A DNA stretch of 64,000 nucleotides from Haliscomenobacter hydrossis DSM 1100 (GCF_000212735.1 NC_015510.1:3374315-3438314); one strand, 5' to 3'. Counted from the stretch's first letter, positions 35,585 through 44,995 are shown. The notes: generated from the letters alone by a model not told the origin. A program made the numbers and translations.

Positions 35585-37489
35585 ATGAGCGAGATTATTA
35601 AACACGAATGCGGAATAGCCCTCATTCGTCTGCTTCAGCCCATGGAATACTACCAGGAAAAGTACGGAACTGCGCTGTACGGGCTGGAAAAACTAAAACT
35701 ACTCCTCCAAAAACAACGCAACCGAGGGCAAGATGGGGTGGGCATTGCCACCATCAAACTGGATCCCAAACCTGGCACCAAATACATCAGCCGCAAACGC
35801 AACGTAACGCCCAATAACTACCTCACCGAGCTTTTTGAAGAAATTTGGGCCAAACATTTTCGTCCCCTGAGCGACAAACAGCTCAGTGACGCCGTTTGGA
35901 TGAAAGACCACCTCCCCTATGTGGGGGAATTGCTGCTCGGGCACTTGCGCTACGGCACCCACGGCGACAACAGCATCGAAACTTGCCACCCGTTCCTGCG
36001 CCAAAACAACTGGATCAACCGCAACCTGCTCCTGGCAGGCAACTTCAACTTGACCAACGTAGACGAATTGTTCCAGGAATTGGTTGATCTGGGTCAGTAC
36101 CCCAAAGAAAAATCGGATACTGTTACGGTTTTAGAAAAAATCGGCCACTTTCTGGACGACGAAGTACAACGCCTCCACACCTGGTTCAAGCCGGATGGCT
36201 ACACCAATATGGAGATCAACGATTTTATTTTTGAAAAACTGGACATTCAACGCCTCTTGCGCCGCGCCAGCAAACGGTTTGACGGGGGCTACGTGATGTG
36301 TGGCCTGATTGGACACGGCGACGCATTTGTGATGCGTGACCCCAATGGCATTCGCCCCGCATTTTATTACCACGACGACGAAATTGTGGTGGTAGCGTCC
36401 GAGCGCCCGGCCATTCAAACTGCTCTGGACGTACACATCAACAGCGTAAAAGAAATCACGCCAGGCCACGCTCTGATCATCAAAAAAGGTGGACGGGTAG
36501 AAGAATTACCTTTTACGGATACCAGCGAGCGGAAGTGTTGCTCGTTTGAACGCATCTATTTTTCAAGAGGCAACGACCGCGACATCTACCTGGAGCGCAA
36601 AAAATTGGGCCGCCAATTGGTAGACCCTATCCTGGAAGCCGTCGGCTACGATTTTGAAAATACGGTATTTTCCTTCATCCCCAATACCGCTGAAACTGCC
36701 TTTATGGGCATGATTGAGGGCATTTACGAAAGCCTGGATGAGATCCGCGAGAAGAAACTCATCAGCGCCCTGGAAGAAGGAAAACTCAAGGCCAAAAAGA
36801 TTGAAAAAATCATGTCCATCAAGCCCCGCATCGAGCGACTGGTGGTCAAGGATGAAAAAGTGCGGACGTTTATTGCCGATACCACTGCCCGAGGGCGACT
36901 GGTGTCACACGTGTACGACGTCACCTACGGCCTGGTACACAACGATACGGACACCCTGGTACTGATGGACGACTCCATTGTGCGGGGCACCACCCTGCGC
37001 GACAGCATCATCGAGATTGCGTCCCGGTTGCGACCCAAAAAAATCATCGTGGTGTCTTCAGCGCCGCAAATCCGCTACCCCGATTGTTACGGCATCGACA
37101 TGTCCAAAATGGGGGAATTTGTGGCCTTCAAAGCCCTGGTCGATTTGCTGAAAAATGATGGCCGCGAACATTTGTTGGAGGAGGCTTATCAGCGTTGCAA
37201 AGCGCAAGAGAACCTCCCGAAGGAATTGATCCGCAACGAGGTTCAAAGCCTGTACGATCTATACACTGATCAACAAATTTCCAAGCAGATTGCCAAAATT
37301 GTCACGCCCAAAGGCATCAAACCAAAAATTGAGGTGATTTACCAATCGGTGGCGGGCTTGCATGAAGCGTGCCCTGACAACAATGGCGATTGGTATTTTT
37401 CGGGGAATTACCCAACTCCAGGTGGGAATAAGGTGGTGAACCGGGCCTTTATCAATTACATGGAGAAAAGGGATGAACGGGCGTATTGA
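35585..37489 (+). CDS. purF: amidophosphoribosyltransferase, long Bacteroidota form
   Basis: A 634-residue class II glutamine amidotransferase fused to a phosphoribosyltransferase, catalysing the first step of purine synthesis. The nucleophile is Cys9 in KHECGIAL, so an eight-residue propeptide must be removed. QRNRGQDGVGIA and HLRYGTHGDNSIE are glutaminase segments, DPNGIRPAFYY follows, and LVLMDDSIVRGTTLRDS is the PRPP-binding loop. About 120 residues longer than the E. coli enzyme, mainly through an insert (about residues 370-440) and a C-terminal extension, as in other Bacteroidota. The start at 35585 is set by the cysteine position; the longer frame upstream translates the inverted repeat. 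Confidence 0.9.
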   Translation: MSEIIKHECGIALIRLLQPMEYYQEKYGTALYGLEKLKLLLQKQRNRGQDGVGIATIKLDPKPGTKYISRKRNVTPNNYLTELFEEIWAKHFRPLSDKQLSDAVWMKDHLPYVGELLLGHLRYGTHGDNSIETCHPFLRQNNWINRNLLLAGNFNLTNVDELFQELVDLGQYPKEKSDTVTVLEKIGHFLDDEVQRLHTWFKPDGYTNMEINDFIFEKLDIQRLLRRASKRFDGGYVMCGLIGHGDAFVMRDPNGIRPAFYYHDDEIVVVASERPAIQTALDVHINSVKEITPGHALIIKKGGRVEELPFTDTSERKCCSFERIYFSRGNDRDIYLERKKLGRQLVDPILEAVGYDFENTVFSFIPNTAETAFMGMIEGIYESLDEIREKKLISALEEGKLKAKKIEKIMSIKPRIERLVVKDEKVRTFIADTTARGRLVSHVYDVTYGLVHNDTDTLVLMDDSIVRGTTLRDSIIEIASRLRPKKIIVVSSAPQIRYPDCYGIDMSKMGEFVAFKALVDLLKNDGREHLLEEAYQRCKAQENLPKELIRNEVQSLYDLYTDQQISKQIAKIVTPKGIKPKIEVIYQSVAGLHEACPDNNGDWYFSGNYPTPGGNKVVNRAFINYMEKRDERAY

Positions 37490-37504
37490 TAATTGTGGGC
37501 AACC

Positions 37505-37582
37505 GTAGGGGCAACCCTATGTGGTTGCCCGTGTCAATAGGGGTTGCCCGTGTATAGGGCAACCACATAGGGTTGCCCCTAC
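37505..37582. repeat. inverted repeat of the GTAGGGGCAACCC family, copy 1
   Basis: Perfect 26-bp arms: 37505-37530 begins GTAGGGGCAACCCTATG and 37557-37582 is its complement. Between them is another partial copy (GGGGTTGCCCGTG). The right edge supplies the TAG stop (37579-37581) of the membrane-protein gene. The same family occurs at 55138-55254. Confidence 0.93.
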
Positions 37583-38346
37583 TCCGGCCCCGCCAAATCC
37601 AAAATCATAATTTTCTGCCACACCTTATTTGACAACCCCTGCGTCAGCGACTCAATGTCATTCACCGCATCCAGCACCACGGGATCGTCAAAATATTGCA
37701 CGTGCATGGCCGCGAGTTTGCTGGTGAGTGAGAGCATTTCGGAGCAATATTCGAGGTAACGCGTGAGCTGGTAGGGCGTCATGCTCCGGGCAGGCGACGA
37801 CTCGGTGGGGCGGAAGCTGGTACCCGCCAGGATGACTGCCGGGTCTTTGGTCAGTTGGTGCATGTCCACCACGTGGGCCAAACTGCGCAGCGCATGTAAG
37901 GAGCGCAAGGCCAGGCTACGTTTGAAGCGCATTTCCAAACTCCCCAAAAAGAAAATGGCAATGGACAGGAAAATAATTTCGTTGATGGCCGCTTCCAGAC
38001 CTTGCAGGAAATCACTCCAGCCATCGGTTTGATGCGAAAAATCTTCGATGCTGTTCCACACCAAAACGACTACAACTACGATCAGGGTCACAATAGAAAT
38101 CCCGGTCAAAATGCGCAAACTCCAAATGGGTTGCCGCAAACGTGCATAAATTTTGATGCCATAATGACCCAGTTCGGTCAATTCCTTGGCTACCCTGCCC
38201 AGCCCCGCCTCAGGAAAACGCTCCGCAATGCGGTGTTGCAACTTGTGCAGCGTAATCATCAGCATGTCCGGGCGCAGCTCGCTGTACTTGCCTTCCGGGA
38301 GGTGTTTGCTCCACTCTTTGCCCAATAACCACTCGGTCCAACGCAT
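37579..38346 (-). CDS. hypothetical membrane protein with two transmembrane segments
   Basis: A 255-residue protein not recognised. Two hydrophobic stretches (LTGISIVTLIVVVVVLVW, about residues 80-97, and EIIFLSIAIFFLG, about 122-134) form a hairpin; the soluble N- and C-terminal parts are helical and charged and probably cytoplasmic. The C-terminal part (YLEYCSEMLSLTSKLAAMHVQ, then NDIESLTQGLSNKVWQKI) suggests coiled-coil interaction. It is downstream of the omega-amidase gene with a 12-bp gap and probably co-transcribed. Its stop codon lies in the repeat at 37505-37582. Confidence 0.7.
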   Translation of the reverse strand: MRWTEWLLGKEWSKHLPEGKYSELRPDMLMITLHKLQHRIAERFPEAGLGRVAKELTELGHYGIKIYARLRQPIWSLRILTGISIVTLIVVVVVLVWNSIEDFSHQTDGWSDFLQGLEAAINEIIFLSIAIFFLGSLEMRFKRSLALRSLHALRSLAHVVDMHQLTKDPAVILAGTSFRPTESSPARSMTPYQLTRYLEYCSEMLSLTSKLAAMHVQYFDDPVVLDAVNDIESLTQGLSNKVWQKIMILDLAGPE

Positions 38347-38358
38347 CGCTCAAGCTTT

Positions 38359-39129
38359 TTAGCCTTGTTGAAAGGAAAACGAGTCTCCGTCTTGCAAGAA
38401 AGCAAATTTTTTGCGAAACTGATCCTGATCTTCTTTCGAAAGTTTGGCGGTGTACACATCTTCGGTATGCGATACGCGATAGAGCACTTCACCTGCATAA
38501 TCGTGCAAAACGGTATCTCCCGAATATTGAATGCCCTTCCCGTCGGTGCCTACGCAGTTGACGCCGATGGTGTAGGCCTGGTTTTCGATGGCGCGGGCAG
38601 TCAGCAATTGCTGCCAGGCATAGCTGCGGATTTCGGGGAAATTGGCCACATACAACAACAAATCGTAATGCTGGGTATTGCGGCTCCATACCGGAAAACG
38701 CAGGTCGTAACAGATCAAGGGCATGATGCGCCAGCCTTTCCATTCCACAATCAGGTGTTCCTGACCGGGGGTGTAATGCTCGTGCTCGCCGGCCAGAGTG
38801 AAGAGGTGCCGCTTATCGTAAGTCTGGTATTGACCGTCGGGTTGCATCCAGACCAGGCGGTTGTAGTAGTTCCCGTTTTCCTGGGCGATGAAACTTCCGG
38901 TAATGACGGCTTGTTTGGCTTTGGCTTGTTCGCTGAGCCACTGCATCGTGGGGCCGTCCATCGGTTCGGACAGGGTTTCGGGACTCATGCTGAAACCCGT
39001 GCTGAACATTTCAGGCAACACAATCAGGTCAGTTTGCTCCTGAATGCCGGCTATTTTTTCACTGAAATAAGCGCGGTTGGCTACGGGGTTTTCCCAGGTC
39101 AATCGGGCTTGGATGAGGGTTACGAGCAT
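38359..39129 (-). CDS. carbon-nitrogen hydrolase, omega-amidase (YafV) type
   Basis: A 256-residue nitrilase-superfamily hydrolase. The triad is Glu40 (VLPEMFSTGF), Lys106 (YDKRHLF) and Cys140 (PLICYDLRFPVW). The DKRHLF and CYDLRFP words and the length match YafV/Nit2 omega-amidases, which hydrolyse alpha-ketoglutaramate or alpha-ketosuccinamate in methionine salvage and glutamine transaminase reactions. ATG 39129 is preferred, as an upstream in-frame ATG at 39207 would add 26 non-conserved residues. It is divergent from the secreted glycosidase-like gene. Confidence 0.9.
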   Translation of the reverse strand: MLVTLIQARLTWENPVANRAYFSEKIAGIQEQTDLIVLPEMFSTGFSMSPETLSEPMDGPTMQWLSEQAKAKQAVITGSFIAQENGNYYNRLVWMQPDGQYQTYDKRHLFTLAGEHEHYTPGQEHLIVEWKGWRIMPLICYDLRFPVWSRNTQHYDLLLYVANFPEIRSYAWQQLLTARAIENQAYTIGVNCVGTDGKGIQYSGDTVLHDYAGEVLYRVSHTEDVYTAKLSKEDQDQFRKKFAFLQDGDSFSFQQG

Positions 39130-39256
39130 AGGCTTTTGCTTGCGTTTTTTCTGAAAAGTCGCCAGATAAGGCTTGACATTGCAAAAGTAAGCTAATTTTA
39201 ATGTCATTTTGCTCTGCTCAGCAGTAACTTATTTTACCGTCATTCAAGTTCATGCC

Positions 39257-41077
39257 ATGAAATCTAAGTGTTCCCAACTCCTTTTTCTCCTATTGGCCAT
39301 CCCAACCCTTTCGTTTTCCCAAACCTCTCGTCCCGCTGGCATCAATCTGAGTGGCGTAGTAGATTGGTCTACCGAACTGGTCTTTACCGATGCCTTCAAG
39401 CAGGCCCGCGAATGGACGGTACACGAAGCCCGCGATGGCGCGCCCTGGGACAGCGGTGTTTCCATCCCACTGCAAGTGACTGGGTTTCCACTAGAGATTC
39501 CGTATAGCAATGGCACCCAGGCTCCACAGGCCGTGAGGGCTTTGCTGCTCTGGGATTTGCAGGGGCATTATCCCAGTGGCAAGTACCGTTTGATGGTGAC
39601 TGGATCGGGTAGGGTCAGGCTGTGGGGAGCGGCAAACGGCACTTTTCAGTGCCCGGTGGATACGCTGGTAACGGTGAATGCGGCCAATGGTGGCGTGGTA
39701 TTGGAAATTGAACGTTCGGTAGCCAGCAACCCGATCAAAGCTGTAAAATTCATCTACCCGAAATACGTCAACACCTGGCAAAATCAGGTATTTACCACCG
39801 AGTTTCTCGATTTTGTCAAAGATTTCCAAACCATCCGCTTCATGGATTGGCTGCGCACCAACAACTCGGAGGTGAAAACCTGGGCAGAGCGCACGCCCAT
39901 GAATCATTACACCCAAACCAAAAACAGCGGTGTTGCATGGGAATACATCATCGAGCTATGCAATATCACCAATAAAAATGCCTGGATCAATATACCCCAC
40001 CAGGCCAACGACCAATACATGCAGGAATTGGCGAAGCTCCTCAAAGAGAAATTGAACCCCAACCTGAAAATTTACCTGGAGTACAGCAATGAGGTGTGGA
40101 ATGGTATCTTTTCCCAACACGCCTATGCGGGCAGTGCCGGACTGGCGCTTGGCTACAGCGGAGAGCCCTGGGTACGCGCCTGGAAATACACCGCCAAACG
40201 TTCGGCAGACTTGTTTTACCAATTTGAACGCGTATTCGGTCAAAGCGACCGACTGGTCAAAGTGATCCCTTGCTTTGGGGTGAACGATTGGATTACCAAT
40301 GAACTCCTCACGTATTTCAACGATCCTTTGTACAATCCTCAGCGGGTTAAAGCAGATGCTATTGCCATTGCACCCTATTTTGGCGGCGCGGTGGCGGATC
40401 AATTGGTGACCGAAAATGTAGTCAATAGCATCAGCACCGCCCAAATTGTAGCGCGCATCAAAGCGGCACTTCCCGAGTCTTTTGCCTGGATGAATGCGCA
40501 AAAAGCCGTGGCCGACAAATATGGACTTAAATTGTTGGTCTACGAAGGTGGCTCGCACGTGGTAGCCACCGGAGCCAACGTCAACAACGATGCGCTGACC
40601 AATAAATTGATTGCCGCCAATCGGGACGCCGGTTTGCAGGAATTGTATTGCGCGTACAGCCAATATTGGTACAATACGGTCAAAGGTGACTTATTTTGCT
40701 TTTTTTCCTCACATGGCTTGCCTTCCAAGTGGGGGAGTTGGGGGATGAAGGAGTACATGAACCAGACAGAGGCTCCGAAGTACAAGGCGCTAAAAGCGTG
40801 TGTATTTTCGGCTATCACAACGCGTATTCAGGACATTAAGCTGTCAGTAGATGTTTCTGTGTATCCCAACCCAACGCTGGATGGTACGTTTTTGATTCAA
40901 CACTCCTTGAATCAGCCAACCGTACGTTTGTACGATGCCCTGGGACGGCAAGTGGATGCAAAAATGGTTTCCACGAACCAAGGGGAAATCCGGGTGCAGG
41001 TGCATGCCAAAGGGATCGTTTTGGGAGTGCTGCAGGACGAAAAGGTAATGGGGAGGTTTAAGGTGTTGGTGAGATGA
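39257..41077 (+). CDS. secreted glycosidase-like protein with T9SS sorting domain
   Basis: A 606-residue exported protein: signal peptide (LLFLLLAIPTLSFS), an N-terminal beta-rich region (to about residue 150), a probable TIM-barrel region with FMDWLRTNN, NITNKNAWINIPHQAND (in part) and IYLEYSNEVWNG, which resembles glycoside-hydrolase family A clan strands ending in a catalytic Glu, and a type A T9SS sorting tail (VYPNPTLDGTFLI ... VRLYDALGR). It is probably a surface or secreted polysaccharide-acting or binding protein; no GH family is assigned. The last 20 bases overlap the end of the transposase frame of the adjacent insertion sequence. Confidence 0.8.
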   Translation: MKSKCSQLLFLLLAIPTLSFSQTSRPAGINLSGVVDWSTELVFTDAFKQAREWTVHEARDGAPWDSGVSIPLQVTGFPLEIPYSNGTQAPQAVRALLLWDLQGHYPSGKYRLMVTGSGRVRLWGAANGTFQCPVDTLVTVNAANGGVVLEIERSVASNPIKAVKFIYPKYVNTWQNQVFTTEFLDFVKDFQTIRFMDWLRTNNSEVKTWAERTPMNHYTQTKNSGVAWEYIIELCNITNKNAWINIPHQANDQYMQELAKLLKEKLNPNLKIYLEYSNEVWNGIFSQHAYAGSAGLALGYSGEPWVRAWKYTAKRSADLFYQFERVFGQSDRLVKVIPCFGVNDWITNELLTYFNDPLYNPQRVKADAIAIAPYFGGAVADQLVTENVVNSISTAQIVARIKAALPESFAWMNAQKAVADKYGLKLLVYEGGSHVVATGANVNNDALTNKLIAANRDAGLQELYCAYSQYWYNTVKGDLFCFFSSHGLPSKWGSWGMKEYMNQTEAPKYKALKACVFSAITTRIQDIKLSVDVSVYPNPTLDGTFLIQHSLNQPTVRLYDALGRQVDAKMVSTNQGEIRVQVHAKGIVLGVLQDEKVMGRFKVLVR

Positions 41078-42220
41078 GCTTAAAATGACTACTGTCAACC
41101 ATACTACTGGACATTTTTACAAAAGACTGCCTTCGAGATTTTAACAAGCTAAAGACATACTTTAAGAAATCAAGAAGAGAAAAACAATTTTGGGTCAAGA
41201 AGCTCAATCCTTCCCTAAAAATAGATACCTCCAGAGTCTGTGATCCATCACGATATTGCTGAATGGCAATCTTTGGGAGCCTCTTTGTTCCTTCAATAAT
41301 GGCCAAGACATACGCCACGCTAACCAATGCCATCATCAAATAGTGTTTAGCCACATCCTTGAGATTCATTTCTTCAAGATTGTATCCATTGGATTTCAAA
41401 TGCCGAAACAGGCACTCAATCTTCCAACGTTTGGCGTACAATTGAGCGGTTCTTTGAGTCGGCAGTAAAGTGGTTAGAAAAATCATTACGGGTTCCTCCG
41501 CTTGAGCTTTTGGATTAGGCATCATGAGCAGGTGATATTGTTGGCCTAGTAAAGTGATGCGCTTTTTAAGCAGCTTTCGTCGATCGACACACTTTTGTGC
41601 CATTTGCTCATAAGAAAGTCCTCCCTGTGCATCCACATGCTCATAGTAATCCGCCCATCGAAGCCGGATAACAAAATTTAACTGGTTGGCTTTTAAAAAC
41701 TTAAACCACTGCTGACCTACGTACTCGCGGTCGGCTAGCAGCGTCATTCCCCTCAAGTCAAATAACTTGAAAACCTGTTCAAAGATCTTTTTTCGCTCTT
41801 CTTGTGAGGAAGAACCTAACTTTTGTAACTGCACCCAATAGATGGGTATCACACTGGGCCAGCTGATACGCTCAGTACTAAATAATGAACCGAGGTAACT
41901 CCAATTTTCCAACTTGTCCCATCCATCACCAGGTATTTGAAACCCATCCGCTGCAATAGACCAATGTTGAGTTGCATCAAATGATCCAGTAAGTCTTGGT
42001 CTTTTGACCAAAACTGAAAAAAACGAGTGAGCCGTTTGTAGTGGCTACTTGCCTCCGATTGATTATCTTTCAACAAGCCCCCAACATAATCTTTTAGCTT
42101 GTTGAGGTTCACCGTTCGGGCCAGTGAGATCAGGCAGGTGATTAGCCAAATATTTTTTACTGCACCTAGGCCAAACCTAGTGTACAATGTTTTAAATTTG
42201 CGTAGGTGTGAGGGAAGCAT
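41058..42220 (-). pseudogene. IS4-family transposase, frameshifted
   Basis: Two overlapping frames make one DDE transposase. The N-terminal frame (42220 to about 41849) contains the first catalytic aspartate in VMDGTSWKIG; the C-terminal frame (to 41058) contains the second in LLADREYVG and the IS4 signature Y-(2)-R-(3)-E-(6)-K in YAKRWKIECLFRHLK. The frames should join near 41849-41853: the N-terminal part ends AGPV-stop where the other reads IPIYWVQLQK, which fits loss of a single base. No slippery heptamer is evident, so a decayed gene is more likely than programmed frameshifting. The frame has no stop inside the element: it reads through the left terminal repeat into host DNA, adding about 13 codons. 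Confidence 0.85.
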
Positions 42221-42293
42221 ACGTTCTTAGCGTCTTGGTAAACTCTAATTTCGCGCTTTTCCTCGCATTTTTCAAAAATGTCCAGTAGTGTGG
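41099..42293. mobile_element. IS4-family insertion sequence
   Basis: About 1.2 kb bounded by 20-bp terminal inverted repeats: CCATACTACTGGACATTTTT at 41099-41118 and the complement of CCACACTACTGGACATTTTT at 42274-42293 (one mismatch). TCAA flanks both ends (41095-41098 and 42294-42297) and is the apparent target duplication, although IS4-group elements often make longer ones. The element lies between a host-like gene and an AT-rich block of foreign appearance. Confidence 0.88.
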
Positions 42294-42351
42294 TCAAATT
42301 TAGAACATCGGCTGTCCCATATTTTTTAATAAACAATTGCTTTCATTTTAT

Positions 42352-43374
42352 TTACTTTTTATCAGTGAATTTTTCTTCTATAAGCTCTTTGTTTATCATC
42401 ATTCCTGTTGTTGTTCCCATTGATACAGCGTTCGCAACTGTCCGCATACGGGTTACGTTATCGCCACACGCAAAAATGCCGTTTATTGTCGTTTTGTGGG
42501 AAGTATCAATTTTGATGTATCCATCCTCGGTAAGCTCACAACCTAAATGTTCAGGTATCAGGCAATGTTGCTTAAAAGGAAGCCGTGTGTAAATGACTTT
42601 AAGTGATTTTTTTGAGCCATCTTTAAAAATGATATTTTGAAGTTGTCCATTGATGTGTTCTAATTCTTCAATTTCTTTTTCTACTGTTTTAATGTGATGT
42701 CTTTCAAGTTCTGCTGCTTGCTCGGAAGTCAATGTTGATTTTCCATTTGTAAACAGTGTTAAATCTTTTGACCAATTTGAAATGAGCTTAGAAAATTCAA
42801 ATCCGTATTCGCCATTGCCCAAGATTCCTGTTGTTTCATTTCTTACTTCGTATCCGTGGCAATAAGGACAATGTAGAACGGAAATTCCCCAACATTCAGA
42901 AAAGCCTTTGATATTGGGCATTTCGTCCTTGATACCCGTTGCGAAAATTAATTTTTTTGATTTGAATATATCCCCCGATGATGTTTGAACTTCAAAACCG
43001 TTTTCGGTTTTACTTGCGTTTGTTGCCAAATTATTATGAAATACAACGGTGTCATACATTGACACTTGTTGCTTTGCAAGTGATGCGATTTCCTTAGGTG
43101 CTTTTCCGTCTTGGGTTAAAAAGTTATGTGAATGTGGGGTTTGCCTGTTACAAGGTTTTTCGTTGTCAATAATCAGCACTTTTCTCAAAGCCCTGCCTAA
43201 AGCCATTGCTGCTGCCAGTCCTGAATAGCTACCTCCTATAATGATTACATCAAAATGTTTTTTATCGCTCATTTCTTTTTTATTTAAAATTGAATGGAAA
43301 CTTAAAGGCAATACAAAAACGGATGCCATAATTCCACCTTGTTTAATAAATTTTTTTCGGCTAAGGTTTTCCAT
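42352..43374 (-). CDS. NAD(P)/FAD-dependent oxidoreductase, thioredoxin-reductase-like
   Basis: A 340-residue flavoprotein. FAD-binding VIIIGGSYSGLAAAMALGRA, the redox-type CPYC in LHCPYCHGYEV, the NADP-domain GILGNGEYGFEF and the C-terminal GIFACGDNVTRM are clear. Relatives reduce small thiols or act in holothin/gliotoxin-type disulfide chemistry; substrate unknown. The first 34 residues (LSRKKFIKQGGIMASVFVLPLS) look like an export signal with an incomplete twin-arginine motif; an ATG at 43272 would give a cytosolic 306-residue form. Its 5' end overlaps the small membrane-protein gene by 14 bases. AT-rich like the rest of this block. Confidence 0.88.
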   Translation of the reverse strand: MENLSRKKFIKQGGIMASVFVLPLSFHSILNKKEMSDKKHFDVIIIGGSYSGLAAAMALGRALRKVLIIDNEKPCNRQTPHSHNFLTQDGKAPKEIASLAKQQVSMYDTVVFHNNLATNASKTENGFEVQTSSGDIFKSKKLIFATGIKDEMPNIKGFSECWGISVLHCPYCHGYEVRNETTGILGNGEYGFEFSKLISNWSKDLTLFTNGKSTLTSEQAAELERHHIKTVEKEIEELEHINGQLQNIIFKDGSKKSLKVIYTRLPFKQHCLIPEHLGCELTEDGYIKIDTSHKTTINGIFACGDNVTRMRTVANAVSMGTTTGMMINKELIEEKFTDKK

Positions 43375-43582
43375 TTTTTGACATTTTTTGCTGCACCTTA
43401 TTAATAAATGGCAAGCCAACAAAAACCATCCACGGGACCAATACCAATGTTAAAACAAGTGTTTTCAGAAACAATGGCAAGTCGGCTAAGTAACTTCCAA
43501 ACAAAATATTAAAGAGGGTAATAGAAGGATAAATTACTATCCATATTTTGATTGCTTGTATAAACTTTCCTCGTGTTGTCAT
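43361..43582 (-). CDS. small membrane protein, two transmembrane segments
   Basis: A 73-residue protein, with hydrophobic segments WIVIYPSITLFNILFG and LVLTLVLVPWMVFVGLPF. It resembles small DUF2798-like membrane proteins, but the assignment is tentative. It is between the SDR and the flavoprotein gene, overlapping the latter by 14 bases and 10 bases from the former, so it belongs to their operon. Confidence 0.7.
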   Translation of the reverse strand: MTTRGKFIQAIKIWIVIYPSITLFNILFGSYLADLPLFLKTLVLTLVLVPWMVFVGLPFINKVQQKMSKNGKP

Positions 43583-43592
43583 TTCAATTATT

Positions 43593-44201
43593 TTATGGTT
43601 TAATAATTTGACCTGTTAATCTTCCAAACAAACTTTTCTTGAAGCCAAACTCCAATTGCTTCATCGTTGTAGGGATTTCGCCCGGGAAATAGGGGAAATA
43701 CTGAGGGGAACTTTCAATAACTGTTGGACTTACAGCATTGATGCGAATACCATTTCCCAATTCAACGGCTGCGGCTCTTACAAATCCTTCTACGGCACCA
43801 TTTGCAGCAGATGCGTTGGCAAAATTCAATTGAGGTTCGTGTGTCAATGCACCAGATATTAAAGTGAAAGAACCTTTTGGATTGATGTAGTGCTGACCAA
43901 TTAACACCAAGTTAATTTGACCCATCATTTTGCCTTCAACTCCGGTTCTGAAAGTTTTGTCATTAAGATTTTTCCAAGGCCCGACAAAAGTGCTACCTGC
44001 TGTTGAAATAAGTGCATCAAAAGCGCCTACTTTTTCATACATTTCCTGAATGGATTGAGTGGAGGTGGTATCTACTTTTATATCGGCAGATGTTCTGCTT
44101 ACTCTTATGATTTCGTGATTTTCTTTTTCAAGCAAATCGGCTAAAAACTGCCCCATTGTGCCTGATGCTCCGACTATGATGATTCTTTTTTTAGTATTCA
44201 T
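43593..44201 (-). CDS. atypical short-chain dehydrogenase/reductase
   Basis: A 202-residue Rossmann protein of the short SDR type. The cofactor loop is IIVGASGTMGQFL (GxxGxxG) and ISTAGS matches the NNAG region. The usual catalytic YxxxK is replaced: after FTLISGALTHEP the sequence is NASAANGAVEGFVRAAAVEL, with no tyrosine or lysine at these positions, as in a known subgroup of short SDRs. Activity therefore may differ or be lost. It lies in the AraC-linked AT-rich block, 89 bp downstream of the outer-membrane-like gene. Confidence 0.85.
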   Translation of the reverse strand: MNTKKRIIIVGASGTMGQFLADLLEKENHEIIRVSRTSADIKVDTTSTQSIQEMYEKVGAFDALISTAGSTFVGPWKNLNDKTFRTGVEGKMMGQINLVLIGQHYINPKGSFTLISGALTHEPQLNFANASAANGAVEGFVRAAAVELGNGIRINAVSPTVIESSPQYFPYFPGEIPTTMKQLEFGFKKSLFGRLTGQIIKP

Positions 44202-44289
44202 TTTTTGTTTTTTTATGGTGTAAAATTACATTGCCTTTACCACTACCTTATAGGACTTTTGGTGAATTGAATAGGATTATTTTTAAGTT

Positions 44290-44955
44290 TTACAAAGTCA
44301 ATTTTAGAAATACTCCATAATTGTTTTTGGTGTTTTTATCGGCACGATAGCGGTCAAAATTATGTGCCATGCCAAAACTGAAATATTTATAAGTCAATCC
44401 TAAACGACTATACGCATAGCTTCGGAAATGATTTCCATTATCCAAATCATGGTTGTAATGCAACTGTAAGCGTGAATAAACAGACCAATTCTCATTTATG
44501 GAAGGCTTATATTCTATGAGAGCAAAATTGGAAATCTTGTGGCTATTGATAAAATAATAACTTGGCATATATATCAACGAAAGTGTTTTGCGCTGATACA
44601 TATAATGCAAGCCCACAAAATTTTTCAAGCCCTCTACAGAAGTAAAACTTGCACCAGAATTGATGCTGATTCCTTTGAATAAGTGATGATAAATAAGTGA
44701 TGTGTTTTGAAACTCATTGTTGCCGAGATTGTCTTTGTAATCGGCAGCATAAGACGAAATGGACAACAAGCCAATTTTTGTCTTTTCTACAAAAACCTTG
44801 TTTACCATAAGTTGTAGAAATTGCCGTTTGTCTCCAATCATTTCTTCCACAAAAACTGTTTTGGGCTTGAAATTGACTATTGAGTCTTGGGCATGTAAAT
44901 TTTGCGTGCTGAATGCAGCAGCGATTAAAATTGATGAAAAATGAATCTTTTTCAT
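44290..44955 (-). CDS. hypothetical exported protein, probable outer-membrane beta-barrel
   Basis: A 221-residue protein, not recognised by family. Signal peptide SSILIAAAFSTQNLHA, then alternating hydrophobic and polar strands rich in Tyr, Ser and Asn (ALIEYKPSINENWSVYSRLQLHYNH in part) and a C terminus ending YGVFLKLTL, typical of outer-membrane barrels. It is downstream of the AraC-type gene and has its own -7 box at 44996-45003. Confidence 0.65.
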   Translation of the reverse strand: MKKIHFSSILIAAAFSTQNLHAQDSIVNFKPKTVFVEEMIGDKRQFLQLMVNKVFVEKTKIGLLSISSYAADYKDNLGNNEFQNTSLIYHHLFKGISINSGASFTSVEGLKNFVGLHYMYQRKTLSLIYMPSYYFINSHKISNFALIEYKPSINENWSVYSRLQLHYNHDLDNGNHFRSYAYSRLGLTYKYFSFGMAHNFDRYRADKNTKNNYGVFLKLTL

Positions 44956-44995
44956 GTAAATAATTTTTTTGAGGTGATTATATAAATTAACACCG

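Noticed and set aside
38365-39195. Plus-strand open frame of 276 codons
   Set aside because: Antisense of the omega-amidase gene, where the Glu-Lys-Cys triad is clear on the minus strand.
41058-42220. Programmed frameshift in the IS transposase
   Set aside because: No slippery heptamer at the frame junction (41849-41853), and the second frame lacks a stop within the element, so decay is more likely.
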